DNA of 16,248 bases from Parvularia atlantis (GCA_943704415.1 CALSCO010001941.1:1-16248), one strand, 5' to 3'; counted from the stretch's first letter, positions 1 to 9,605 are shown. Made by a program: numbers and translations. Notes: a model not told the origin generated them from the letters alone.

Positions 1-750
1 CGATCCCGGCTGCATGGCTGGTTCCCGGCTGGTTCTACATGGACACGGAAGACGCTGCTCTCACGCAGCAGGGTCACGATCCGACCGAGGTGCTGCATGC
101 CACGACAGTTCATCCCAATGTCGCCGTCGACCGGTGGACAACGCTGGACCCATGCACATCAACGTCCACACTGCGGTCATCACGCGGGCTCAGCGTACCT
201 GTGGGAAGCGCACATCGTGTGGCCGAGCACGCGTGTCGGCATCCTCGAGGGTGGCATGCTCGACATCGACTTCGTCCCTCCACTGCAGCTCGATCAAGGC
301 TGGGCCTGCACACCGCCGACGCCACTGCCCAACTGCACCGTGCGCGGCTCTGCACCTGCGCTCACATCTCGCATCGCACACAAGGACGCCGGCGTGGACG
401 ACCGCTAGCGTGCGGTGGTCGCGGCACCGATCGACTGGTCGCGCTATTGGTCAAAAACCGTGGCGACCGGGCATCCGCGCGTTGTACTGGTATCTCGCGC
501 ATCAAGCTCAAATGCACCTCGGCCATGACATGCGCCGCCGGGGCATGCCTCTGCGCCTGGCTGCAACGCGATTGAGACATACCAGCATGTTTTTCGCCTG
601 CCCAACACAGTAACCTGGACAGACAGCCTCAGTGGCATCTTTACCACGTTTTGGCGCACCTCGTTCGCACACAAGATCGACCAAGGAACCGTCGTCGGCG
701 AGGCGATCTGCACGCTCTCTGCCGCGCGCGGTTCGACATGTACATGTAAA
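1..750 (+). other. Unassigned plus-sense coding-like fragments at window edge
   Basis: Three short protein-like stretches occur on the plus strand in successive frames. Frame 3, about 3-150, contains WLVPGWFYMDTEDAALTQQG. Frame 1, about 199-290, contains YLWEAHIVWPSTRVGILEGG. Frame 1 again, about 562-690, contains LPNTVTWTDSLSGIFTTFWR followed by SFAHKIDQGTVV. Introns of the local type could join some of them: a GTGCGC donor at 340 with a CTAG acceptor ending at 408 is possible. I could not build one continuous model, and I recognise no family motif. A TAA at 747-749 lies in a different frame, one base before the RalGAP stop. The stretch may be the 3' part of a gene that begins outside the window, or a decayed gene. 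Its codon use is less GC-extreme than in the genes to the right. Confidence 0.3.
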
Positions 751-1884
751 CTAAGTCGAAGGCCCGCCAGGCCGCGCCTGGAACATCGTCGTCATGAGCT
801 GCTCGATGGTCGCTGCGCCCACGCGGTTCTTGTGCACGAGGTCCTGGATGAGCTGCAGGCGGTTGGCGTACCTGAGCGGTGCGAGGTCAGCCGACGAGTC
901 TGTCTGTGCACGTGTGCGCGCGCACGGGTTTGGCACACGCGGCTGAGCAGCGGCGTCTGTGCCGGGTTGCGAGCGGATGCGCGGGATGCGCCGCATGGCG
1001 TTGACGGCCGTCATGCGTACAACCGGCGCGAGCGCCGCGCGGCTGACAACCATGTGATTCTGCCCGGGCCCGAAGCGCGGTATCTGCATGAGCCAGTGAG
1101 TACGCTCGCACGACGCCCGCATTGTGCGTACCTCCTTCTTAAGGTGCACGTTGAGGGCAAAGAGGCCGCACGGAATCGGTGTGATGACGATGTACGCCTC
1201 GGTGACCTGCGCCGTGCGGCGTGTAAGGTGCTTCGGGGTGCTCGGGCGGCCGTACGTCAGAGGAGATCGAGTGGCGGTCGAACGGCCGGTAGTGGTCGTT
1301 CCAGACGATGTTGACCTCGTCGTTGCCCAGGTGGCGCTTCTTCTTGACCTGTTGCGGGTCCTGGCGGTCCGTTGGCATCAAGGTCGAGACGTGGAAGACG
1401 ACCTGCGAGGCGCCGCGCTCGTCAGCTTGCACGCGCACGGTGTATGGTAGACACGCGCCTCCAGCGTCGATGTGCAGTAGTACGGCGCGTGGCTGCCGCT
1501 CTTCCAGTTGGCCTCGAGGCCGCCGACATAGCCTTGGTGCGTGTGCATGTCCACCGGCCAGCCGAGCGACCGTACAAACTCCTCGTAGTCGGGCGAGCCG
1601 TGGTCGTTGGCGAGGATGGCCTGCTGCGTCTCCTGACCCGAGCCGACGTACACCACGCCAATCTTGAACTGCTCGCGGCCGTTCTGTCGATCGATGGCGG
1701 CCAGTGCGCGCGAGAGCTTGGCGGACGAGCGCTCGAGCAGGCTCACGCTGATCTGCGACGTGGACGAAGCGAGGCTTGCGTTCGCCGACGGGTCCCATGA
1801 AAGCAGACCAAGGTGCGACAGGAGCAGGCGCGACTTTTGCGTCGCGGACGCGTGCTCGCTGCGCTGCTGCTGCGGCGGCAAGGC
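751..1884 (-). other. RALGAPA: Rap/Ran-GAP catalytic domain of RalGAP alpha
   Basis: The last four exons encode the GAP domain, roughly residues 1590-1830. Visible landmarks are [20 protein letters not shown], then [44 protein letters not shown] spliced to [27 protein letters not shown], and [20 protein letters not shown]. The Asn of RHLGND (about residue 1698, codon complementary to 1322-1324) aligns with the 'asparagine thumb' that Rap/Ral GAPs insert into the GTPase active site instead of an arginine finger. Its presence argues for an active enzyme. The C-terminal segment [20 protein letters not shown] matches the post-domain helix of the family. No residue I would expect to be essential is missing. 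Confidence 0.92.
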
Positions 1885-4800
1885 CTGCGCGTGGTGTGGT
1901 GTGCGTGAGCAGCGACGAATATTGTGAGGCGTGCGGTGGCGCACCGGCTCAAAGGCGAGAACGTGGTCGTCGGCGGGGGCGGTCAAGCTGCCAAGCGTAA
2001 CATCTGCTGAGCGACCTTGCGCGGGTGCAGGCGGCGCACCTGTCGCCGAACACGGCCGCACGGCTGCGCTCCATGGCCATGGTCGCGCTGATCGCCGCCT
2101 GCATCTCGGAAGTGAGCACCGCGACTGCGCCGGGCGGCGGGTGCGGGCGCTCGAGGATGCGCCGGTAGCTGCTTTCTGTGTCGTCGGCCACGGCGCTGGA
2201 AACGCTGCGGGCGGCGACGTCGTCATCAGCGCTGGCAAATGTGTGCGGCCGTGACGGCAGCGCACAATTGCACCAGGACGTCGAGTGCGTCGACGCGCGA
2301 GGGGTCACGGTCGGCCAGGGACGCAGACGTCGGCAGCTCGTCAAACGCATCGATTGCCGCGCTGTCGCCTTCGCAGTCTTCGCCGCTCGCTGCCGCCGGT
2401 ATGTCCGCGATGTCGTGGTACGCACTGAGCTGCAGAGCTGGCGGTGGCGCGGCGACTGGTAGTGCGGCCGCGGCCGGGGCCAGCCCTTGCAGCCTGTCGA
2501 AGAAGAGCTGGGAGTCCCACACGTATCGCCCAGTCATGTTGCGCACGATGACCCGCGCGGTCGCGGCGCCGTCGCCTGGCGGCAGCGTGAGCAGCGCTGT
2601 GGCGACACAGGCTGCGCGCACCTCGCAGGCCGCCAAGCTCCGTGACGGTGACGAGCACCGCGTCGTTGATGGCGAAAAAGTGCGTGCAGTCGGGCGCCTT
2701 GAGCGTGCCCGCAGAGCTCATCTGCGATCTGCACGACCGTTGTGAGCTTGGTGGCATCGTGCTGGCGCACCGTGTGGAACGCACGTTGCCTCGCCCTGCT
2801 GTGGCGTTTCTGCCGCCGGCTCCTGTGCGCTGTCGTCGACGTCGTCCGCCTCGCTGATGATGCTGCGCGACCCGCTTGTATGCAGCGCCGTTCACGGCTG
2901 TGCGCGCGCGCACACCTTGACAGGACCTCGGGCCCGTGCTGCGACGGGAAGCCGTTGAAGTGGTGCAGCACGTGCATGAGTACGTCTATGGCCGCCTCGC
3001 GCAGGGCGTCGCTGAGCGCACGCAGACGTGAGGCGCACGACTCACTGCAAGCCGGCGAGACGCACCCTGCGACCAACGACGAGCTCGCGCCCTGCAGCGG
3101 GACCAATGGGACGGCGGACGTCGACGGCGGCCCTGACGCCGCGCTCGCGCTAGACGCCGTCGTATCGTCCTGAGCTTCCGTTTTGACTGCACAGTGGCGA
3201 GTGCGGGTCAGTACTTCGCTCCAGGCCGCTATGAGACGCCAACGCACTCGCGCGCCCGGTTCGGGACGACTTGCGACCGAGCTCGCTCGCGCCGCCGCGG
3301 TTGCCAAAGGGGAAATGGATGCCAGGTGAGGACGTTTGCTGCGTCGACACGTGCAGGGGCACGGCACCGCCACTCCCAGCCGCATCCACCGAGCTGGCAG
3401 GGGTGGTCGGGTCGGGCTGCTGGGCACGCGAGCACGCGTCAGCGCGCAGGGCAGCGACGGCAACGTGAGCCCGCACCTGCGAATGTGCGAGCGCGAGCTC
3501 GACGACGCCGACGAGCGCGGCCACCGCACCCATGGCCTGCGCCTGCTGCGCGGGCACGGCCATGATCATTTCGAGCATGGCCCGCATCAGCAGCGGTGCG
3601 ATCTCGTCTGCAGGGTGCACGCGCGTGAGCACAGCTGGTATTGCGCGCGGTATCACAGCAGCACACCGCGCTGCGTCCGCGACACCTCGTTGGTCAGGTG
3701 GCTGACGAGCGCGTGGTGCAGCTGGAGCACGATCGCGGCGGGCGCTTTCTGTCGTCCACGCGCGCGTGTGAGCCGCTATCGGCGAGGCTGTCGCGTGCGC
3801 ACCTCACTGTAGATGCCTGGCAGACGCGTGACGTTCTGCGCGATCATCCGGTGCCAGTCGATGACGGCCGTCACGATCACCGTGTTGGTCGAGAGGAGGT
3901 ACTGCGCCACCGTGATGAAGACGTCATCGACGAAGGCCGCGTCGGGCCTGCGACCGCGCGTCAGCGCGATCATGCAGGCGCGCGTCGGCAGCACACGTAC
4001 ACGTCCTGGTTGAGCAGCTCCTCAAACGCGACCATGCCGAGCGCGCTGATGACCGATGCGCACAGGCGCGTGGTCGTGCCGCCAGCGCTGACGACCAGGC
4101 CGCTCCCGGGCAGCGTCTCGCGCGGCAGCAGGCTCCCGTAGATTTCGCGCAGCTGGGCCTGCATCTGCGGTGCGGTGCGCGGGGCTGCTCAGCTACCGCG
4201 TGTGCTTGCAGAGGGGCGCCCGCACGTCGGACATGGCGACCTCGGACAGCTCCACGGGGCTCATGTCGACGTCGTCGCCGCCCCCGAGCGTCGACAGCAC
4301 CCAGCTACGCTTGGCGGCAGACGCGTTGAGCGCAAACGCTGTCGCCGAGTCGAAGCGGGCCAGCTCGGCTGCATCCGCCGTCAGCGCTGCGTGCCAGGGG
4401 GTGCGCTCGCCGTGCGCGCCGCCACCTGGTGGCCCGCTCGTGTCGGCGTTGGATGCGTTGGACGATGTGCGGGCGAGCGAGCTGATTGTCTCGCCGGGCA
4501 CGATGGCCTTGAGCGCGACCTGCGCGCCGGCGGCGGGGCGCTCAGTGCATGCGTGACAGACCAGCTTGCGTTTGCTTGCCTGCACGTCAGTCCACGCGGT
4601 GCGGCGGTAGAGCTGCAGGGCGCCAGAGATGCCGCCGAGGAACGTGACCACGTCGAGCTTGACGGCATCGGACAGCACCACGTGCGAGCCGCGCTGTAGC
4701 TGCGCACGCCACGGCCGCGTCAGCGTCGCAAGCGCTGGAGCAGTTGTGTGCGTGCACCAGCTTGCGCAGGCTGCGCAGGACCGCGGGCACGATCATTGTG

Positions 4801-7800
4801 CCGCCGGGCAGGCACAGGGTGAACAGGTTGCTTGCGTTGGCCATGACCACCTGCGCGCGCACGCGCGTGTCAAGCGCGGATCGATGCGCACCCGCTCAAG
4901 CTCGCACCTGCACCAGCAGCGTGTCGGCCCCGTCGAGCGCCTTGAGCACGAGCCAGTAAAAGTGTGGCAGGTACGCGACCGCCTCGGCCGGCACGTGCGG
5001 CTCCGGTGCGGCGCTCTCGGGCTGGCCTGCGACGTCTGCGCGAGGTGAGGCCCGCGCGGTAGAGCAGCAGGGCTCAGCAGGTCACGCACCAAGGGCGCGC
5101 GCGCGGTCGTTCCACCGGCACATGACGCGGCAGATGCAGCCCATGGCTAGCGCGCGGCCCGCGGCGTACTGGCTGTGGCGCGCACAGGTCAGGATCGGGC
5201 GCGGCCCGCAGCATCGGGCCGCACTCGCTCAGATCGGCGGCCTGGAAGAGCCACGGCAGGAACTCGTACAGCGACGGCACGGGCCGCTCGCCAAAGGGCA
5301 CGGCGAGGCCTTGGTCGCGCAACTGGTGGGCGTGGTGTGAGCGAGCGCGTCTGCCGGGATGGCAGCGCACCATGGTGAGCATGTCGCTGAGCGTCACAAG
5401 GCAGCGCATGGCGCTTGCGTGGATCACGGCTGACTGGCGAGCACGGGTCAGCGCCAGCTGCCTGGGGCTTCGCTCGGCGCGCGCACCTGGATGTAGTTGG
5501 GGTTGCCGAGCGTCGTAAGCAGGTTGCGCCAGACCGCAAGCACGGCTTGCGGCACGTGGCTCGGGCCGCTGGTGATGCGCGCGGGCGTGAAGACGCTCGA
5601 GAACGTCAGGAGCGGCGTCGGGCTGCGTGTTTCGTGTCACACCGTCGGCAGGCGCAGCCAGGCGCGCACACACCTCAGCGGCCACGCGGGTGCCGTGCTC
5701 TCGTCGTTGCGCTTGTACTTGCGCGACCCGGGAAGGTTCTGAAGCGCGTGCAGGCGGCCTGTGCGCACAGCGCAGTCAGCACCCCGCGGGCGATCGGTTG
5801 TGTCGCACCAGTGTAGCCGCGCGGAATCGCGTCGAGATCGCACGCAAAGACCTGCGCCGACAGCATCTTGGTTAGGCTTGTCATGGCCAGCTGCGGAGCG
5901 TTCGCCGCACGTCAGCTCGCGCGAGCAGTCAACGGCGCTGGCGTACCGCCCACATGTCGATGGCCTCTTCCCAGCGCGTCGTCAGCTGGAGCACACCCTG
6001 CGCGCGCCGCCAGAGATCGGCGTCGACGAGCATGGACCGCGCGAGGACCGCGAAGACGAGCTGGTGGACGCGTATCAGACGTCGCAACGGCACTGCAAGG
6101 CACGGCGCACCTCACTGAGCCGCCGTGCGACCTCCTTGGCCGACGGGCGATCCACGACGACGACGTACTTCTTCTTCTGGTTGAGCACGTGGTCAATGAG
6201 GTCCAGCAGGGTCAGCAGCAGCGTCTCCCTGGTGCACACACACGAGTGCATCAACACGGGCCGCGACGACGTGTGCGTCGTGCGCACCAGCTCTTGGGCT
6301 CGAGACGGATGGCCTGCTCGAGCGTGAGCGCCTGGTAGATGTCGAGCGCCGTGCGGTAGAACTGCATCTGCGTGAGCGCACGCCGACGTTCGCGTTCCCG
6401 GCATGCACGCGGCGAGTGACGAGGCGCACATGGATAAAGACCGCAGCCTGCGCGCCGGGCGCGTGGAAGACGCGGCTGAGATGTTGCATGTAGACGCGCG
6501 CAAAGTGGTTGCCCTTGCGGTCCGTGTCGGCGCGGGCGCTGAGCAGCGACTCGGGGCCGCGCAGGAACGACGGCCGGTCCGCATTCTGCGCACGCGTTGA
6601 CCGTCAGCACGGCAGAGGGGCTTTTTTGCGCGTGCAGCGTGCCTCGCTCGTCAGCCACCGCCGATAGACTTCGAGACTCGACTTGACGAGCACGGCCTGG
6701 TCGTACGGCAGCAGCACGCTCTGCGCGAGCAGCTCGTTCAGCAGCGTGAGGTCCTCCTGCGCCCAACAACGACGGTTCAGCACACGAAGGCAGCAGCAAC
6801 AGTGCGGCGCACCTCCTTGTCATACAAGAGCTGCTGGATCGGCCGCGTGCTCGACGCCGGCGCGATCCACACGTGCACAAACGGCATTAGCTCGCCCTGG
6901 AAGCGCACGGGGCAGTGCTCGCAGAAGCCGCGGGCTGTGGCCGGTCAGCGACGGGCACGCAGCGCAGCCGAGGTCACAGACGCACTGTCGCCTGGCGCGA
7001 GCAGTTGCAGCTGCTGGCTGACGCCCGGGTAGAACGTCGTCAGGTAGTGCTGCCGCGTGTCTGGTCAGCTCCGTACGCACGCACACGCACACGCCCGCGC
7101 ACCTTCTTGAACAGCGTCCAGAAGTACTCAGTCTGCGCGCGCTTGTTCTCGTCCGAGAGCCGGGTCAGGTGCTCGAGGATGCGGCGCAGCATCGCGACCG
7201 CACCCTAACGCGAGCCGCGGCGTAAGCGACCAACAGCGTGGCGCGTGCACGCACATCGATCAGCTTTTCCGGCCCGAGGTGGTGGTGCGCCACGAGCACA
7301 GACACCTCTGGGTCCGGTGCTGCCCGTGCGACGGCAGCGTGAGCACGCTCTGACGCGCGTGCGCAGGCACGCACAGCGGATGGGCGTGTAGTTGACGTCG
7401 GCAGCCGCGTGCGCCGCATCGCTCACAAACGCGCGCACGATGAGCGCGTTGTGGTACAGCGCCAGCACGTCCGGGTCGTCGTTCTGTATCACCTCCATGT
7501 ACTTGAGCAGGAGCTGGGCGCGAGGCGTTCGCCATCAGCGCGTGGTGCCGCGCCGCCAGCGTCGCACCTCGAGGCCCTCCAGGCGGATCTTGGAGTGGTT
7601 GCCCTCGATCAGGAGCATCTGCAGCGAGCGCACTGGCGGGCGCGCCGTGAGCCGGGTGGTGCCGCGCCGTAGTGCGCAAACGCGTACCGATCTCGACGCG
7701 GCGCCAGCCCGTGCGCAGCTCCGGCGCGAGGTACTCGAGCACCTTGTGGAATACGTCGAGCACGCGGAGGTAGTCGACGACGACCGAGGCCGAGATCGTG

Positions 7801-8362
7801 GGCTCCTTGGTCGCTGATGAGCGTGCGGGCGGCGTGAGCGGCGGTGATGCGTGCGCGGGTCCGGAGGCGCGCACCGTGGATCTTGGATACGCCGATGCGC
7901 AGTGCCTCGAGCATGACCTGGAAGATGACGTCGTGCAGCTCCTGGAAGACGAGCTGTTCGTGTTCGCTCTTGGCCTCTGCGCGCCGCCGCCGCTGCGTAA
8001 GCCGCCGCTGCCGCTGTGGCGCGTGGGCTGCGGACGGCGGCACCGATCAGTGCGTAGAGCGAGAGCAGGCGCTTCTTGTTCTTGAGCTCGGGGCTGAGCA
8101 GCTCCTTGGCGATGCGTGCGTGGCGCAGGAGCTTGTCGAAGCGCTTGTCGGCGGCGGCGAGGTCGTTGAGGGCGGGCGTGAGCGCGTGCGGTGCAGTGGC
8201 GGCGCCGGCGAGCAGGAGGGGCAGCGCGGCGAGTGCGGGCGCGGGCGATGCGCCGGTGCTGCCGACGGTGGTGGCGCTCTCGCGGCCGTGCGGGATGGGC
8301 GCGACCCCGGCGGCCGATGCCGATGTCGAGGACGATGCCAAGGCCGAGGACGACGACGCCAT
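751..8362 (-). CDS. RALGAPA: RalGAP complex catalytic alpha subunit (RALGAPA1/2-like), 38 exons
   Basis: The spliced reading runs from ATG (8360-8362) to TAG (751-753) in 38 exons, with phases matching at all 37 junctions and no internal stop. It gives about 1,855 aa, close to the 1,870-2,040 aa of animal RalGAP alpha. The protein switches off Ral-type small GTPases and works as a heterodimer with RalGAP beta. Family landmarks appear in the right order: an N-terminal segment with [12 protein letters not shown] followed by [20 protein letters not shown]; a [16 protein letters not shown] block; [77 protein letters not shown]; and a C-terminal Rap/Ran-GAP domain. A possible extra in-frame intron (4520-4585, GTGCAG donor) would shorten it by 22 residues, and another may lie near 870-930 in the last exon. 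The gene is divergent from CWC21. The start is the first ATG after the 79-bp spacer and opens an exon with uniform family-like sequence. Confidence 0.93.
1403..1458 (-). other. GC-AG intron in the RalGAP GAP domain
   Basis: This 56-nt intron has donor GAG|GCGCGT and acceptor CCTCGCAG|GTC, with a branch-like AGCTGAC. Removing it joins CTSTLE to VVFHVST, which matches the family pattern (TS[TV]xxVIFHVST). The only nearby GT (in GCGCGTGTC) would put the downstream exon in the wrong frame, so the conserved protein forces a GC donor. Confidence 0.85.
6093..6148 (-). other. Probable GC-AG intron in RalGAP
   Basis: This 56-nt intron has donor GATC|GCCCGT and acceptor CCTTGCAG|TG, with branch-like GGCTCAG. 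Downstream the frame is fixed by [20 protein letters not shown]. The phase-1 donor this requires has no usable GT: the only phase-1 GT would leave a 23-nt intron. The GC site restores frame at normal intron length. Confidence 0.65.
6586..6642 (-). other. GC-AG intron in RalGAP
   Basis: This 57-nt intron has donor AGCGAG|GCACGC and acceptor GTGCGCAG|AAT, with branch GTGCTGACG. Flanking exons ([16 protein letters not shown] and [16 protein letters not shown]) are in the same frame, but an in-frame TGA lies between them, so the stretch must be removed. The donor hexamer is the same as in CWC21 intron 1. Confidence 0.8.
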
Positions 8363-8441
8363 CCGCACTTCAGATGTGTGACGCGCGCCCACGCTGCACA
8401 CGCGCGCTTTGCCCGATCGCCCGACACCGCTACCGCACGCG
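8363..8441. promoter_or_regulatory. 79-bp divergent promoter, RalGAP / CWC21
   Basis: Only 79 bp separate the two initiation codons, so 5' UTRs and core promoters of both genes must lie here or overlap the genes. There is no TATA box. A TGACGCG element lies at 8379-8385; similar TGAC-containing elements occur in the other intergenic starts. The promoter role is inferred from gene arrangement. Confidence 0.6.
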
Positions 8442-9605
8442 ATGTACAACGGCATCGGCGTCGCCACGCCCCGCGGCACCGGCACCAACGGCACGCCGCC
8501 CCACTGCCCGCGCGCACACCCCCCACGCACCGCTGACACGCCGCGGCACCGGGCACAGGCTACGTGCAGCGCAACCTCGGCAGCCTGCGCGTGCGCCCCA
8601 AGGCCGACTTTGTCAAGGAGGCCCGTCCTGCGCCCTGCCCGTCCGACCCCGCTCACGCCGGCGCACACTCGGCACAGGTCTCCCTCGCCGCGGCCGAGCC
8701 CAAGAAGCCCAACCAGGACATTCTCGCGCATGAGCGCAAGCACGCGATCGAGCTGCAGTGCGTCCTGCTCGCCGACCAGCTGGAGGAGCGCGGGTGCGGC
8801 CGCTCGCTCGCCCTCGTGCCTTGCTCGCCCTCGCCCGGCCTCACCCAGCGCACGCACACGCGCGAAGCCTGCCGCAGGACACCATCGACCAGCAGGTCGA
8901 CGCCCTGCGCGCGCAGCTGCTCGCCCGCGGCCCCGACGCCGTCTTCGGCAAGCCCGCCGGCCACGAGTGCGCGCCCACCGCGCTTATGCCCTTTGCCCCG
9001 CACTCGCTCATGCCCGCCGGCCCCGCCACAGCGTGTCCGAGACGCACCAGCTGGCCGAGGCCATCCAGAAGAAGAACGAGAAGTTTGCCGCCGCGCTCAA
9101 CATCGGCGGGGCGGGTGCGACGCCGCCCATGCCCGCGCTGATCGAGCGCGAGCGCGACTTTGCTCGCCGTGACCGCGACCGTGAGCCGCCGCGCGACCGT
9201 GCGCCCGATCGCGAGCCGGCACGCGAGCGCGGTCGTGAGTCCGAGCGTGAGCGCGGTCGTGAGCCCGAGCGTGAGCGCGGTCGTGAGCCCGAGCGCGAGC
9301 GCGAGCCCAGCCGCAGCCGCAGCCGCAGCCGGGGCCGCAGCCGGAGCCGGGGCCGCGATGAGGCCGAGCGCCAAAGGCCCGTCCGCCCGCGCAGCCGCAG
9401 CCGCAGCGCCGACCGCGAGCCCGTGCGCAAGCGCCACAGCGTCAGCCGCAGCCGCAGCCGCAGCCCGAGCATCGAGCGCGACGCCCGCCGCGACGCCGCC
9501 CGTGACCGCCGTGGCCGCTCGCGCTCGCCCGCGCGCGACCGTTCGCGCTCGCCCGTGCGCGGCCGTTCGCGCTCGCGCTCGCCGTCGCCCCGCCGCGGTC
9601 GCTGA
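8442..9605 (+). CDS. CWC21: Cwc21/SRRM2 (SRm300)-type spliceosome protein with RS tail
   Basis: Exons are 8442-8490, 8559-8620, 8678-8793, 8868-8966 and 9032-9605, giving about 299 aa (318 aa if 8621-8677 is retained). The start MYNGIGVATPRGTGTNG, spliced to GYVQRNLGSLRVR, is the diagnostic N-terminus of Cwc21 and SRRM2, which sits near the catalytic core of the activated spliceosome. The cwf21 helix follows (KPNQDILAHERKHAIELQC, LPQDTIDQQVDALRAQLLAR), then VSETHQLAEAIQKKNEKFAA, which also matches SRRM2. The last about 170 residues are Arg-Glu/Asp repeats followed by Arg-Ser repeats ending RSRSPSPRRGR, a typical RS domain for splicing-factor contacts. It is far shorter than human SRRM2 but longer than yeast Cwc21. 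The start is fixed by the conserved MYNGIG. Introns 1 and probably 2 are GC-AG, a notable feature in a splicing-factor gene. Confidence 0.93.
   Translation: MYNGIGVATPRGTGTNGTPPHCPRAHPPRTADTPRHRAQATCSATSAACACAPRPTLSRRPVLRPARPTPLTPAHTRHRSPSPRPSPRSPTRTFSRMSASTRSSCSASCSPTSWRSAGAAARSPSCLARPRPASPSARTRAKPAAGHHRPAGRRPARAAARPRPRRRLRQARRPRVRAHRAYALCPALAHARRPRHSVSETHQLAEAIQKKNEKFAAALNIGGAGATPPMPALIERERDFARRDRDREPPRDRAPDREPARERGRESERERGREPERERGREPEREREPSRSRSRSRGRSRSRGRDEAERQRPVRPRSRSRSADREPVRKRHSVSRSRSRSPSIERDARRDAARDRRGRSRSPARDRSRSPVRGRSRSRSPSPRRGR
8491..8558 (+). other. GC-AG intron 1 of CWC21
   Basis: This 68-nt intron has donor AACG|GCACGC, branch CGCTGAC (8531-8537) and acceptor GGGCACAG|GC. It joins GTGTN to GYVQRNL exactly as in the conserved family N-terminus. 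There is no GT in the required position. Confidence 0.88.
8621..8677 (+). other. Probable GC-AG intron 2 of CWC21
   Basis: A 57-nt in-frame segment looks like an intron: donor GAG|GCCCGT, branch CGCTCAC, acceptor TCGGCACAG. It has no internal stop, so retention would add 19 residues (low-complexity, Pro/Ala/His-rich). Removal brings the spacing between VQRNL and PNQDIL closer to SRRM2. Either constitutive or alternative splicing is possible. Confidence 0.6.
9219..9308 (+). repeat. 24-bp tandem repeat encoding ERERGREP
   Basis: Two perfect 24-bp units (9243-9266 and 9267-9290) code for Glu-Arg-Glu-Arg-Gly-Arg-Glu-Pro. They are flanked by a degenerate copy on the left and a shortened copy on the right. 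The repeat lies inside the CWC21 tail, keeps frame and lengthens the charged RE region before the RS region. Confidence 0.85.

Larger units (their letters stand above)
751..8362 (-). other. RALGAPA: Exon map of the RalGAP alpha gene
   Basis: Exons in transcript order, as plus-strand coordinates: 8362-8044, 7976-7875, 7813-7688, 7632-7568, 7513-7375, 7319-7255, 7204-7103, 7049-6986, 6934-6813, 6756-6643, 6585-6430, 6367-6288, 6228-6149, 6092-5947, 5890-5809, 5758-5674, 5622-5487, 5433-5371, 5322-5225, 5172-5090, 5035-4908, 4850-4758, 4699-4226, 4164-4001, 3947-3803, 3748-3667, 3607-3477, 3416-3248, 3186-2916, 2862-2785, 2728-2622, 2575-2266, 2204-2040, 1987-1945, 1884-1459, 1402-1256, 1206-1132, 1083-751. 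The exons sum to 5,568 nt (1,856 codons with stop). Introns are 46-67 nt. Thirty-four are GT-AG, mostly GTGCG or GTACG. Three read best as GC-AG (6586-6642, 6093-6148, 1403-1458). Confidence 0.85.

Noticed and set aside
1-750. Mobile-element or viral origin of the left-edge fragments
   Set aside because: No terminal repeats, no recognisable integrase, transposase, polymerase or capsid motif; the assignment would be guesswork.
2232-2265. A 34-nt intron in RalGAP ending at CCAG
   Set aside because: A 61-nt intron with the same donor, the same resulting phase and a proper branch site (CGCTGATGAC) ending at 2205 fits the size range better.
5036-5089. A frame reading [10 protein letters not shown] that resembled a helical segment
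   Set aside because: Splicing GTGCGTGACC...CGCGCAG joins the flanking exons in phase; the other frame does not connect to either side.
751-8362. RalGAP as a frameshifted pseudogene
   Set aside because: Every frame change coincides with a splice-competent intron, and the assembled protein has the expected length and intact catalytic Asn.
8363-8857. A 440-codon minus-strand frame extending upstream of the RalGAP start through CWC21
   Set aside because: The part upstream of 8362 lacks family similarity and is antisense to conserved CWC21 exons; it is a shadow of high GC content.
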